Positions 33,423 through 41,662 of a stretch of DNA of 43,115 nucleotides are shown here, piece after piece (the first letter of the stretch is position 1; each line of letters starts with the position of its first letter). This stretch comes from Deltaproteobacteria bacterium (lineage in GTDB: Bacteria; Desulfobacterota; Desulfovibrionia; Desulfovibrionales; Desulfovibrionaceae): positions 1 through 43,115 of the forward strand of contig JAISOL010000002.1 of assembly GCA_031275645.1 (NCBI GenBank), given 5' to 3'. Both the position numbers and the translations under genes were made by a program. The notes beneath the pieces were generated by a model. It did not search any database. It was not told the origin of the DNA and was given only the letters and a program-made list of their open reading frames with translations.

Positions 33423-34166
33423 ATGAACGAAATCCTGACCGTATCCAGTTATCTTCCCGGAGATCTTGTGATTTCCATCGTTCCCCGCGGGCAGGGGGAA
33501 AAAATCATGCGGGCGGTCAGAAGGGCCGGAGCCAGAGGCGGCACCATCTTGGAAGGACGGGGATCGGTGAACAACAAGCTGGCCCGCATCCTGGGCCTGG
33601 ACTCCAGAGCGGTGGAGCTGGTCTTTACCCTGGTGGATTCGGGAATCCTGGAGGCCGTGTTTGAGGCCCTGGCCACGGATGAAGACATACTCAAGCTCCC
33701 CGAAGGCGCCGCCATGCACCTGAACGCGCGGGGCATACTGCGCCGGGAGATACTCCCCCCCGGCGCCCGGGCGGAGACGCCGGAAACGGATATTTTTTCA
33801 GTCAATCCTCAAGCCGGGAGATCAGCCATGAGCCAGGCGAAATATGAACTTATCACGGTGATCGCCAATACGGGCTTTTCCGAAGAGATAATGGAAGCCG
33901 CCCGCGGCGCCGGAGCTCCGGGCGGCACGATCATGAACGCCAAGGGCACGGGCCGGGCGGAAGACGTCAAATTCTTCGGCATAACCATAGTGCCGGAAAA
34001 GGAATTCATTATCCTGGTGGTTCCCAAAAACAAGACCAAGGCCGTTCTGAAGGCCATCCAAGATCTTCCCTCCATGAGCCAGGCCGGGGTGGGCATAATC
34101 TACTGCCTGGATGTGACGCGCTTTGTGCAGTTGGGCAAAAAAATGCAGCGGGAATTCGTAAGATAG
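33423..34166 (+). CDS. tandem P-II-like regulatory protein
   Basis: The protein has 247 residues from the ATG at 33423, with GAGGA 7 nt before it. It contains two P-II-like ferredoxin-fold domains: about 8-110 (LVISIVPRGQGEKIMRAVRRAGARGGTILEG split across the domain start) and about 138-240 (LITVIANTGFSEEIMEAARGAGAPGG). Each has the GA-x-GGTI glycine loop. The long T-loop with the uridylylated Tyr of GlnB is not seen. P-II proteins sense ATP/ADP and 2-oxoglutarate, or other signals, and control partner membrane proteins. Lying between DUF1538 and nhaB (3 nt from nhaB), it most likely regulates one of them. The fusion of two domains in one chain would give a half-symmetric trimer or pseudo-dimer; this is a guess. 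Confidence 0.8.
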   Translation: MNEILTVSSYLPGDLVISIVPRGQGEKIMRAVRRAGARGGTILEGRGSVNNKLARILGLDSRAVELVFTLVDSGILEAVFEALATDEDILKLPEGAAMHLNARGILRREILPPGARAETPETDIFSVNPQAGRSAMSQAKYELITVIANTGFSEEIMEAARGAGAPGGTIMNAKGTGRAEDVKFFGITIVPEKEFIILVVPKNKTKAVLKAIQDLPSMSQAGVGIIYCLDVTRFVQLGKKMQREFVR

Positions 34167-34169
34167 ATT

Positions 34170-35642
34170 ATGCTCGCAACCTACAGAAAAGCCTTTGTCT
34201 TCAACTTTCTCGGGAGCTCCGCCACCTGGTACAAGCTGACCATTATGGCCTTTCTGCTCCTGAACCCTCTGCTCCTCTTTGTTTGCGGCCCCTTTATCAC
34301 CGGCTGGACCCTGATCCTGGAATTCATCTTTACCCTGGCCATGATCCTGCAGTGCCACCCCCTGGCTTCGGGCGGCCTGCTGGCTCTGGAGGCCCTGGCT
34401 CTGGGCATGACCTCTCCCGCCGCGGTGCTGCACGAAGTGGAAAGCAACCTGGAAGTGCTGCTCATGCTCATGTTCATGGTGGCGGGCATCCATTTCATGA
34501 AGGAGGGCCTGCGCCTCGCCTTCACCACCCTGTTGCTGCGCGTCCGCTCCAAGATGCTCCTTTCCCTGATCTTCTGCGTCATTGCCTCGCTTTTGTCCGC
34601 CTTTCTGGACGCCCTGACCATGATTGCGGTGATCATCACCGTGGCTTCCAGCTTCTACATGGTCTATTTCGACTATATTCAGAGCCTCCCCCTCTCGGAG
34701 CGGGCGGATAAAGTTCCGGAAGGCGACGCCTTCAAGGCTTTTCTGCGCAACATCATGATGCACGGGGCCGTGGGCACCGTCTTCGGGGGCACGCTCACCC
34801 TGGTGGGCGAGCCGCAGAACATCTTCATCGCCCAGCTCATGGGCTGGAACTTCATGGAGTATCTGCGCATATACGCCGTCATCTCCGTTCCAGCCCTCCT
34901 GGCCTGCTATCTCACCTGTTTCTTTGTGGAATGGACTAAAATCCTGGGTTTCGGCAAACCCCTGCCGGAAAGTGTGCGCGCCCTGCTCAAAGCCAGGGCG
35001 GACAAACAGATGGAAGGCATGGATATACGGGCCTGGGCGCGAATGATCGTGCAAAGCCTGGTGGGCGTATATCTCATCTCGGCCCTGGCTCTGCATATCG
35101 CGCCGGTGGGCTTTATCGGCCTCTCCGTGATGGTGCTGCTCACCGCCTTTCTGGGAGTCACCGAGGAGCACAAATTTGGCGAAGCCTTTACCGAAGCCAT
35201 GCCCTTCGCCTCCCTCCTGGTGGTCTTTTTTTCCATCGTGGCGGTCATTCACGAACAGCAGCTCTTCACCCCCCTGATAGCCTCGGTGCTGAAGCTCGAG
35301 GGCGAAGTCCAGCTCCTGGCCTTTTTCGCCGCCAACGGCATCCTCTCCACCATGAGCGACAGCGTGTTCGTGGCCACGGTCTTCATCAGCGAAGTGGAAA
35401 AAGCCTTCAACGCGGGAGCCTTCGACCGGGAGTGGTACGAAAAGCTGGCCGTGGTGGTAAACACGGCCACCAACATCCCGGCCGTGGCCACCCCCAACGG
35501 GCAGCCCGCCTTTCTCTTTCTGCTTACCTCCTCCCTGGCCTCGGTGATCAGGCTCTCCTACCTGGAAATGGTAAAAATGGCCCTGCCTTTCCTGGTCAGC
35601 ACATCCACGGTAGCGGTCATTTCCATCATGTATTTCCTGTAA
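34170..35642 (+). CDS. nhaB: Na+/H+ antiporter NhaB
   Basis: The protein has 490 residues with about eleven hydrophobic segments. It matches NhaB throughout, including FLGSSATWYKLTI near the start, GGTLTLVGEPQNIFIAQ, and the late NTATNIPAVATPNGQPAFLFLLTS motif. NhaB exchanges Na+ for H+ at the inner membrane, for sodium and pH balance. It starts 3 nt after the P-II-like gene, so its expression, and perhaps its activity, is tied to that protein. Length is normal for the family. Confidence 0.93.
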   Translation: MLATYRKAFVFNFLGSSATWYKLTIMAFLLLNPLLLFVCGPFITGWTLILEFIFTLAMILQCHPLASGGLLALEALALGMTSPAAVLHEVESNLEVLLMLMFMVAGIHFMKEGLRLAFTTLLLRVRSKMLLSLIFCVIASLLSAFLDALTMIAVIITVASSFYMVYFDYIQSLPLSERADKVPEGDAFKAFLRNIMMHGAVGTVFGGTLTLVGEPQNIFIAQLMGWNFMEYLRIYAVISVPALLACYLTCFFVEWTKILGFGKPLPESVRALLKARADKQMEGMDIRAWARMIVQSLVGVYLISALALHIAPVGFIGLSVMVLLTAFLGVTEEHKFGEAFTEAMPFASLLVVFFSIVAVIHEQQLFTPLIASVLKLEGEVQLLAFFAANGILSTMSDSVFVATVFISEVEKAFNAGAFDREWYEKLAVVVNTATNIPAVATPNGQPAFLFLLTSSLASVIRLSYLEMVKMALPFLVSTSTVAVISIMYFL

Positions 35643-35663
35643 TTCCGCGTCCGGAGCGCGGCC

Positions 35664-36086
35664 TCACGGGCCGCCCTGCTCCAGCACCTGAAAGTCGAAA
35701 TCGCCGTCGGCCTTTCGGCTTACCTCGTAACGCAATTCTTCCGTCACTCTGTTTTCCGCGTCAAATATCAGTATTCTGGGGCGCAGATCGCAGAGATCCT
35801 CAGGCCGGGGCACATATTCCACGGCGCCGATAATCACTTCGTCCCCTTCCCGGCATCTGCGCGCGGCCGCCCCGTTCAACTGACAGATACGCGAACCGGC
35901 TTCGCCGTAGATGACATAGGTACTGAGGCGCTCCCCGTTGTTTTTGTTCCAGATATACACGAATTCCAGAGGGTGAATGCCGGCCCGGCGGCAGATCAGC
36001 GGATCCAGAGTGACGGAGCCGTGGTAATCCAGTTCCGCTCCGGTAATCCGGATACCGTGCAGCTTTGCTCTGATGGCCTTGATCAT
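35664..36086 (-). CDS. panD: aspartate 1-decarboxylase
   Basis: The protein has 140 residues. The self-cleavage site G23-S24 (YHGSVTLD) gives the pyruvoyl cofactor, and the Lys at 8 and the conserved NGAAAR motif (about 72-77) are present. It makes beta-alanine for pantothenate and coenzyme A. It starts 7 nt after the siroheme decarboxylase gene and is the last gene of the heme operon, convergent with nhaB. Other pan genes are not in the window. Confidence 0.92.
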   Translation of the reverse strand: MIKAIRAKLHGIRITGAELDYHGSVTLDPLICRRAGIHPLEFVYIWNKNNGERLSTYVIYGEAGSRICQLNGAAARRCREGDEVIIGAVEYVPRPEDLCDLRPRILIFDAENRVTEELRYEVSRKADGDFDFQVLEQGGP

Positions 36087-36093
36087 GGTAGGC

Positions 36094-36627
36094 TCACTCT
36101 TCCAGGTTGAAATCCACGTTTATTTTATAAAGCCGGGCCGCGGGCAGATTCAGCACGGGGGTCCCGGTCTCCTCTTCCAAAGCCGCGATTTCCGCCAGCG
36201 CCGCCTCCCGCGAAGGGGAGATCAGGGTAAACCAGACATTGTAGGCATGCCGGCGCAGATAATTGTGCGTCACGCCCGGGCGTCTGTTGACCGCGGCAAT
36301 AAAGGTTGCGAGTTTCTCCTCGCCCACCCTGGCCGCGCACAGGGTGCTGCTGAAGCCGATCCCGGCGGAGTGAAAATTGGCCCCCAGGCGGCGGATAATT
36401 TTCCTGGCCCGCAAAGCGCGCACCCTGGCCAGGGTTTCCGCCTCGGTCAGGCCCAGTTCCCTTCCCAGAACGGCGTAGGGCCGGCTTTCCAGCGGAAAAG
36501 CTGACTGTATCCGGTTGAGGAGTTTTTTATCCAGATCGTCCGGAAAGTCCGCGCTTTCCACGGCGGAGTCAATGCTCCCGCCGTCAAGCTCTTCCGGCGC
36601 GCCCGCCGGTTTTGTCCGCCCGCTCAC
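36094..36627 (-). CDS. ahbB: siroheme decarboxylase subunit (AhbA/AhbB, Lrp-like)
   Basis: The protein has 177 residues from a GTG at 36627 that overlaps ahbD as GTGA. After an acidic N-terminal extension of about 30 residues, a winged-helix (AsnC/Lrp-like) domain ([20 protein letters not shown]) and a ferredoxin-like domain ([19 protein letters not shown]) follow, as in AhbA/AhbB and NirDLGH. It removes the C12 and C18 acetate carboxyls of siroheme to give 12,18-didecarboxysiroheme. AhbA and AhbB are homologues and normally act together. Only one is here, so the other must be elsewhere or absent. The choice of B over A rests on synteny memory. Confidence 0.8.
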   Translation of the reverse strand: MSGRTKPAGAPEELDGGSIDSAVESADFPDDLDKKLLNRIQSAFPLESRPYAVLGRELGLTEAETLARVRALRARKIIRRLGANFHSAGIGFSSTLCAARVGEEKLATFIAAVNRRPGVTHNYLRRHAYNVWFTLISPSREAALAEIAALEEETGTPVLNLPAARLYKINVDFNLEE

Positions 36628-37793
36628 AGGTATTGCTCCTCCCGGTCATCCGGGGCGGCCCGGCGGACAGCCTTCCGCCCGAATCCGGGGGCTTGCCGCG
36701 CTGAGGGAGAAGCCCGCAGCGGCTGGTAACTGCACAAGGGCTCCTCCGCCAGATGGTCGCCGCTCAGGCTGTATGCCCTGGCCCGGCAGCCGCCGCAGAC
36801 TTTATGATATTCACAGACACCGCATTTTCCCCGGTAAGCTTTCTGATCGCGGAACTGCAAAAAATACTTGGAGTTACGCCAGATCTCCGGAAAGGGAATT
36901 TCCCGCACCTGCCCGCAATCCAGTTCCAGATAACCGCAAGGCTGTACCTGTCCCGTATGACTGACGAAGCAGAAACCCGTGCCTCCCAGGCAGCCTCTGG
37001 TCAGGGCGTCCATGCCGAAAACGGCCGGAGTGACAGGCGTCCCTTCGGCCCCGGCCCTCTGGCGCAGTATGCGGTAATAATGCGGGGCGCAGGTGGCCTT
37101 GAGGTGCATGGAAGTGCTTTTGCGGAAATCATAAAACCAGTTCAAAGTTTCTTCGTATTCGGCGGTACTGATGACCTGATCCGGTATTTCCGCCCCCCGG
37201 CCCATGGGCACCAGCAGGAATATGTGCCAGGCTTCCGCCCCCAGGCTGTCCGCCAGCCGGAAAATCCGCCTGAAGCTGCGCAGGTTGTCCCGGGTGACAG
37301 TGGTATTGATCTGAAAACTCAGGCCCGCCTCCCTGAGAAAGCGGATGCCGCGCAGGGCGGCCTCAAAAGCGCCCGGAACGCCCCGGAAGAGATCGTGCCC
37401 GGCGGCGTCCGGCCCGTCTATGGAGATGGAGCACCTCCTGATGCCCGAGCTTTTCATCCTGGCCGCGTTTTCCGGAGTGATCAGGGTGCCGTTGGGGGCC
37501 ATGACGCAGTGCAGCCCCCGGCCGGAGGCATAGGCGACCAGTTCAAAGATATCCGGACGCAGCAGGGGTTCTCCGCCGGTAAAAATTATGATGGGGCTGC
37601 CGCTTTCTCTGAAGCCGTCGATGAGCGTCTTCGCCTCGACGCTGGAAAGTTCGCCCGGATAGCTCTCCGGATGCGCCTCGGCCCGGCAGTGTTTGCAGGC
37701 CAGATTGCAGGAGCGGGTGACTTCCCAGGCGATCAGGCGCGGCTCGGGGAGAGAGCCCGCCGCCTTCTCCGCCGCGCCGGGCGGATGGAACAT
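36624..37793 (-). CDS. ahbD: heme synthase AhbD (radical SAM, Fe-coproporphyrin III oxidative decarboxylase)
   Basis: The protein has 389 residues. The radical SAM cluster motif is C29-x3-C33-x2-C36 (SCNLACKHC) with GGEPLLR after it, and a C-terminal SPASM-type region holds many cysteines (CGVCEYHKVCGGC, plus GCLGGTGFCF). It converts the two propionates of Fe-coproporphyrin III to vinyls, the last step of siroheme-dependent heme synthesis. It sits between hemB (1-nt overlap) and ahbB (4-nt overlap). The residues CAPHYYRILRQR and the cysteine-rich end are typical of AhbD rather than AhbC. Confidence 0.92.
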   Translation of the reverse strand: MFHPPGAAEKAAGSLPEPRLIAWEVTRSCNLACKHCRAEAHPESYPGELSSVEAKTLIDGFRESGSPIIIFTGGEPLLRPDIFELVAYASGRGLHCVMAPNGTLITPENAARMKSSGIRRCSISIDGPDAAGHDLFRGVPGAFEAALRGIRFLREAGLSFQINTTVTRDNLRSFRRIFRLADSLGAEAWHIFLLVPMGRGAEIPDQVISTAEYEETLNWFYDFRKSTSMHLKATCAPHYYRILRQRAGAEGTPVTPAVFGMDALTRGCLGGTGFCFVSHTGQVQPCGYLELDCGQVREIPFPEIWRNSKYFLQFRDQKAYRGKCGVCEYHKVCGGCRARAYSLSGDHLAEEPLCSYQPLRASPSARQAPGFGRKAVRRAAPDDREEQYL

Positions 37794-38776
37794 CAGAGCA
37801 GCCCCCGGCCGAGCAGTTCTTCGGCGAAATAGGTGACGATCATATCCGCGCCCGCTCTCTTGACGCCCAAAAGGGCTTCCAGAGCGGCGGCGGTCTCGTC
37901 CAGCCAGCCGTTGGCCCCGGCGGCCTTGATCATGGCATACTCGCCGCTTACCTGGTAGGCGGCCACCGGCTTGTCGAAAGAGTCGCGCAGTTCCCGGACT
38001 ATGTCCAGATAAGGCCCGGCCGGTTTGACCATGAGTATGTCCGCATCCTCCAGCGCGTCCGCTCCCGCTTCACGCAGGGCTTCCCGCCGGTTGGCCGGAT
38101 CCATCTGGTAACTTCTGCGATTGCCTTTTTTGGGCGCGGATTCCGCGGCTTCGCGGAAGGGGCCGTAAAAGGCCGAGGCATATTTCACGGCGTAGGACAT
38201 GAGAGGCAGGTTGACAAAGCCGCTCTCGTCCAGAGCCGCGCGTACAGCCCCCACCCTTCCGTCCATCATATCCGAAGGCGCCACCATGTCCGCCCCGGAC
38301 TCGGCGTGGGACACGGCGATCCTGGCGAGCAACTCCAGAGTCTGGTCATTGTGGGGCTCGCCTTCCCGGTCGAGAAGGCCGCAGTGGCCGTGCGAAGTGT
38401 ACTCGCACAGACATATATCCGTTATCACCAGGAGATTGCTCCGGTGCCTTTCCTTCAGGAGCCGCGTCGCCGTCTGCACTATGCCGCGCTCCGCGTAGGC
38501 TTCCGAGCCCAGGGGATCCTTCCTGGCCGGTATGCCGAAAAGAAGCACGGCCTTGAGCCCCTTGTCCACGGCCCGGGCCACCCTCCTGTCCAACTCATCC
38601 GGAGAAAGCTGCGCCTGCCCCGGCATGGAGCTTATGGGCCGGCATACGTTTTTTTCCGCTGTTTCCAGCACAAAATAGGGCATGATCAAATCCTGCGGGC
38701 GCAGTTCGGTTTCCCGCACCAGATCGCGCAGCAGAGGTTTCATGCGCAGGCGTCTGCCCCTGAAAAAATCGCTCAT
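37793..38776 (-). CDS. hemB: delta-aminolevulinic acid dehydratase (porphobilinogen synthase)
   Basis: The protein has 327 residues. The catalytic Lys in DILMVKPAGPYLDIV and the second Lys in YAVKYASAFYGPF are seen. The cysteine-rich metal site DICLCEYTSHGHCG indicates a zinc-dependent type. It joins two aminolevulinate molecules to porphobilinogen, the shared precursor of siroheme, heme and B12. It begins 64 nt after ahbC and overlaps ahbD by one base (TGATG on the minus strand). A gene order of ahbC, hemB, ahbD, ahbB is typical of sulfate reducers as I recall. Confidence 0.97.
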   Translation of the reverse strand: MSDFFRGRRLRMKPLLRDLVRETELRPQDLIMPYFVLETAEKNVCRPISSMPGQAQLSPDELDRRVARAVDKGLKAVLLFGIPARKDPLGSEAYAERGIVQTATRLLKERHRSNLLVITDICLCEYTSHGHCGLLDREGEPHNDQTLELLARIAVSHAESGADMVAPSDMMDGRVGAVRAALDESGFVNLPLMSYAVKYASAFYGPFREAAESAPKKGNRRSYQMDPANRREALREAGADALEDADILMVKPAGPYLDIVRELRDSFDKPVAAYQVSGEYAMIKAAGANGWLDETAAALEALLGVKRAGADMIVTYFAEELLGRGLL

Positions 38777-38840
38777 TTCGTCACTCCCGGCGTTTGTGGC
38801 ATTTTACGCTTGAGCTGAATCCGGATGGAGCCTTTTCCGT

Positions 38841-40025
38841 TCATTGAACTTTTATCTCTTCGTCCGTCAAATAACAAGCCGGATCTGGAGCCCAGATGTC
38901 GCCGTGGACGGATTCCGCCCGGGCGCGGAAGTTTCCGCCGCAGATGTTCAGAAAGCGGCAGGAGGCGCAGCGCCCGGTGACGTGCTTGTGCTTTTCCTTG
39001 AGCTTGGACAGAAGAGGGATGGAGGAATCCGTCCAAATCTCGGAAAAGGGACGCTCCAGCACGTTGCCGAAAGTATGGTTGCGCCAGAACTGATCGGCAT
39101 GCACCTTCCCGTCCCAGGAGACGCAGGAGAAACCGCGCCCGGAACTGTTGCCTTCATTGAACTGAAGAAGCTCGAACACCTCGGCGGCGCGCCGCGGATC
39201 TTCCCTTTTCAGGCGCAGCCAGAGGTATGGCCCGTCGGCGTGATTGTCCACGGTGAGCACTTCCCTGCTCAACCCCCTCTCGAACAGGGAGCGGGTTTTA
39301 TCCATAATCAGATCCACTGCCCGGCGGGTTTCCCGGTGATCCAGATCTTCCCGCACCAAGGCTGAACCGCGTCCGGAATAGACCAGATGGTAGAAGCAGA
39401 TGCGGGGGATCTCCAATTCTTCCATCAGGCGGAAAAGTTCCGGCACTTCGCCCACGTTGCGCCGGTTCATGGTAAAGCGCAGGCCTACCTTCAGCCCCTC
39501 GGCCTGGCAGTTTTCAATCCCCTTGAGGGCCAGATCGAAGGAGCCGCGCACCGCGCGGAACCTGTCATGCACCTCCCGGCCGCCGTCCAGGGATATGCCC
39601 ACGTAGGAGAGATCCGCCTCCTTGAGTTCCCTGGCCTTTTGTCTGCTGATCAAAGTGCCGTTGGTGGAAATGACGGCCCGCATTCCCAGGCTGGTGGCGT
39701 AAGCGGCCAGTTCCGCCAGATCTTCGCGCACCAGGGGCTCTCCCCCGGAAAAAAGCATTACCGGAGCTCCGAAGGCTGCCAGATCCATGATCATTTTTTT
39801 GGCCTGTTCCGTGGAAATGTCGTCCTCTCCCTCGGAATCGACGGCCCCGGCGTAACAATGCACGCATTTGAGATTGCAGCGCCTGGTCATGTTCCAGACC
39901 ACCACAGGTTTCTTATCCCGCGAAAACTGCAGGAGATGGGAAGGGAGCCGCCCGGAGTCGCGGCCGTAGCGCAAGGCGTCGGAAGGCTCCACCTGTCCGC
40001 AGTATAACTTGGAAATGCCGATCAT
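38841..40025 (-). CDS. ahbC: 12,18-didecarboxysiroheme deacetylase AhbC (radical SAM)
   Basis: The protein has 394 residues. The N-terminal MIGISKLYCG and LLQFSRDKKPVVVWN patch is characteristic. The radical SAM motif is C50-x3-C54-x2-C57 (RCNLKCVHC), followed by FSGGEPLVR. The SPASM-like tail has GRCASCRFLNICGG. It removes the two acetate side chains of didecarboxysiroheme to give Fe-coproporphyrin III. It is the first gene of the heme operon, 59 nt after murJ, and its leader carries a duplicated Shine-Dalgarno sequence. Confidence 0.93.
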   Translation of the reverse strand: MIGISKLYCGQVEPSDALRYGRDSGRLPSHLLQFSRDKKPVVVWNMTRRCNLKCVHCYAGAVDSEGEDDISTEQAKKMIMDLAAFGAPVMLFSGGEPLVREDLAELAAYATSLGMRAVISTNGTLISRQKARELKEADLSYVGISLDGGREVHDRFRAVRGSFDLALKGIENCQAEGLKVGLRFTMNRRNVGEVPELFRLMEELEIPRICFYHLVYSGRGSALVREDLDHRETRRAVDLIMDKTRSLFERGLSREVLTVDNHADGPYLWLRLKREDPRRAAEVFELLQFNEGNSSGRGFSCVSWDGKVHADQFWRNHTFGNVLERPFSEIWTDSSIPLLSKLKEKHKHVTGRCASCRFLNICGGNFRARAESVHGDIWAPDPACYLTDEEIKVQ

Positions 40026-40028
40026 AAA

Positions 40029-40057
40029 CTTATTCTCCTCAGAAGCTTATTCTCCTC
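40029..40057 (-). repeat. tandemly duplicated ribosome binding site before ahbC
   Basis: On the minus strand GAGGAGAATAAG occurs twice, at 40057-40046 and 40040-40029, 17 nt apart. The second copy is the Shine-Dalgarno for the ATG at 40025, though the spacing is slightly long. Confidence 0.8.
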
Positions 40058-40084
40058 GGATATAACCCGGCCTGACGCCGGACG

Positions 40085-41662
40085 TCATGCCTTCTTCTTC
40101 ACCATTTTTCGCAGAGAGTCCAGCGTCTCTTTCCACAGGAAAGGGGCCGTCAGGCGGCAGAGTATGGAAAAGCTCAGGCTGAAGACGGCGAAAGAGACGC
40201 AAAGACTCAAAAAAGCCGCCAGCAGAGGTACGGAAGGAAGAAGAGCGTCCGTGAAATCGCTGCTGAAGCGGGAAAGCAGGGCGCAGGGAAGGGATAAGCC
40301 CAGAAGCAGCGCCAGGCGTTTACCCAGGCCCAGGACGGCTTCGCCCCCGAAGTGGCTGTTCCAGCGCCGGAGCATAAGGAAAGTGTAAAGCGCCATGCCT
40401 GAGACCCCGGAAACGGCGACTCCCAACACTCCGTAGCGCACGGATAAAAACCAGTACAGAGGGATGGCGAGCAGAGTGGAAACCGTGCCGGCCAGTACCG
40501 GGGTCAGGGTGTTCCGCCGGGCGTAAAAGCCGCGTCCGAGCGTCTGCTGTATGTTCCACAGGGGAGCGCTCCAGAGCATGATTACCAGAATTACGGACAT
40601 GCTTTCCGTATTTTCGGCGGAAAACATGCCCTGCTGGAAGATCAGGCGTATGGTCGGCCCGGCCGCCGACATCATCCAGAAGGACAAAGGGATGATCACG
40701 GCCAGAGAAGCCAGCATGACTCTGTTTACGGTGCGGTTGAAGCCGCTTATGTCTCCGGAAGCCGCCAGGGAAGCCAGAAAGGGATAGGCGGCCACTCCTA
40801 TGGACTGAGTGACGACGCCCACCGGCACCATCATGATCCGCCTGGAATAGCTGAGGTAGCTTATGGAACCTTCCTGGCCGAAAGAGCCGAAGACACGGGC
40901 CATCTGCTCATCCAGCATGACTATGGACTGCCCCAGCATCAGAGGAAAGGCCAGCAGGAGGAAAGGCTTGAGCCCAGGATGGAAGAGAACGGCTTTAAAG
41001 CGCAGACCGCCGGCTCTGACGGCCAGAGCCGGCAGGACGAGAAAGCCCAAGACCGCGCCCGCGAACACCCCCCAGGAGAATCCTTCCATGCCGCGTTCCG
41101 GAAAAAAATGCACGCAGATTATCCCCCCCGTGATTGTGCAGCCGTTATAGACCAGAGGGGTCAGCGCCGGAAGAGCGAACTGGCGGCGCAGCATCAGGAC
41201 GGCGTTGAAGCAGGAGCCGGAGAGTATGCAGACCTGGGCGGGCAGGGCGATCTTTAAAAAAACTGTCAGGCGGTCGATGACCAGAGGGTCGGAAAGCCCT
41301 GGAACAATGAGCGCGCCTAGAGCCGGGGCAAAAATCCAGGCCAGGGAGGCGAAGGCCAGCGCCGCCAGGGAGATCCACCACAAGGTCGCGGAAAAAAAGG
41401 CCCAGCCTTTTTCTTCGTCTTCTTTGAAAAATTGCGTCAGCAAGGGGATGAGGGTGATGGAAAAGTAGCCGCCGGCCAGCAGAGAGTGAATTAAATCCGG
41501 GATGGCGAAAGAGGCGTTATAGAGATCGGTTTCAACTCCGGCTCCGAAATAATAGGAAATCACCTTGTCGCGAATCAGGCCCATGAAGCGCGACAAAAAT
41601 ACGCTTGCGGCCATAAGCAGAGCCGCCGGGCCCAGTCGCTGCGATCTGGTGAACACGCTCAT
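40085..41662 (-). CDS. murJ: lipid II flippase MurJ
   Basis: The protein has 525 residues from the ATG at 41662, which overlaps the mtaD stop as ATGA; the frame extends further upstream but only inside mtaD. It has the MurJ/MVF pattern: SRFMGLIRDKVISYYFGAG near the start, about 14 membrane segments, and VAYPFLASLAASGD in the middle. It flips lipid II across the inner membrane for peptidoglycan building, and is normally essential. Its coupling to mtaD and the nearby IS make its promoter uncertain. Confidence 0.93.
   Translation of the reverse strand: MSVFTRSQRLGPAALLMAASVFLSRFMGLIRDKVISYYFGAGVETDLYNASFAIPDLIHSLLAGGYFSITLIPLLTQFFKEDEEKGWAFFSATLWWISLAALAFASLAWIFAPALGALIVPGLSDPLVIDRLTVFLKIALPAQVCILSGSCFNAVLMLRRQFALPALTPLVYNGCTITGGIICVHFFPERGMEGFSWGVFAGAVLGFLVLPALAVRAGGLRFKAVLFHPGLKPFLLLAFPLMLGQSIVMLDEQMARVFGSFGQEGSISYLSYSRRIMMVPVGVVTQSIGVAAYPFLASLAASGDISGFNRTVNRVMLASLAVIIPLSFWMMSAAGPTIRLIFQQGMFSAENTESMSVILVIMLWSAPLWNIQQTLGRGFYARRNTLTPVLAGTVSTLLAIPLYWFLSVRYGVLGVAVSGVSGMALYTFLMLRRWNSHFGGEAVLGLGKRLALLLGLSLPCALLSRFSSDFTDALLPSVPLLAAFLSLCVSFAVFSLSFSILCRLTAPFLWKETLDSLRKMVKKKA

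Noticed and set aside
33822-35252. 476-residue minus-strand frame opposite the P-II gene and nhaB
   Set aside because: It is a His/Gln/Gly-rich shadow of P-II and NhaB, both of which have clear family motifs.
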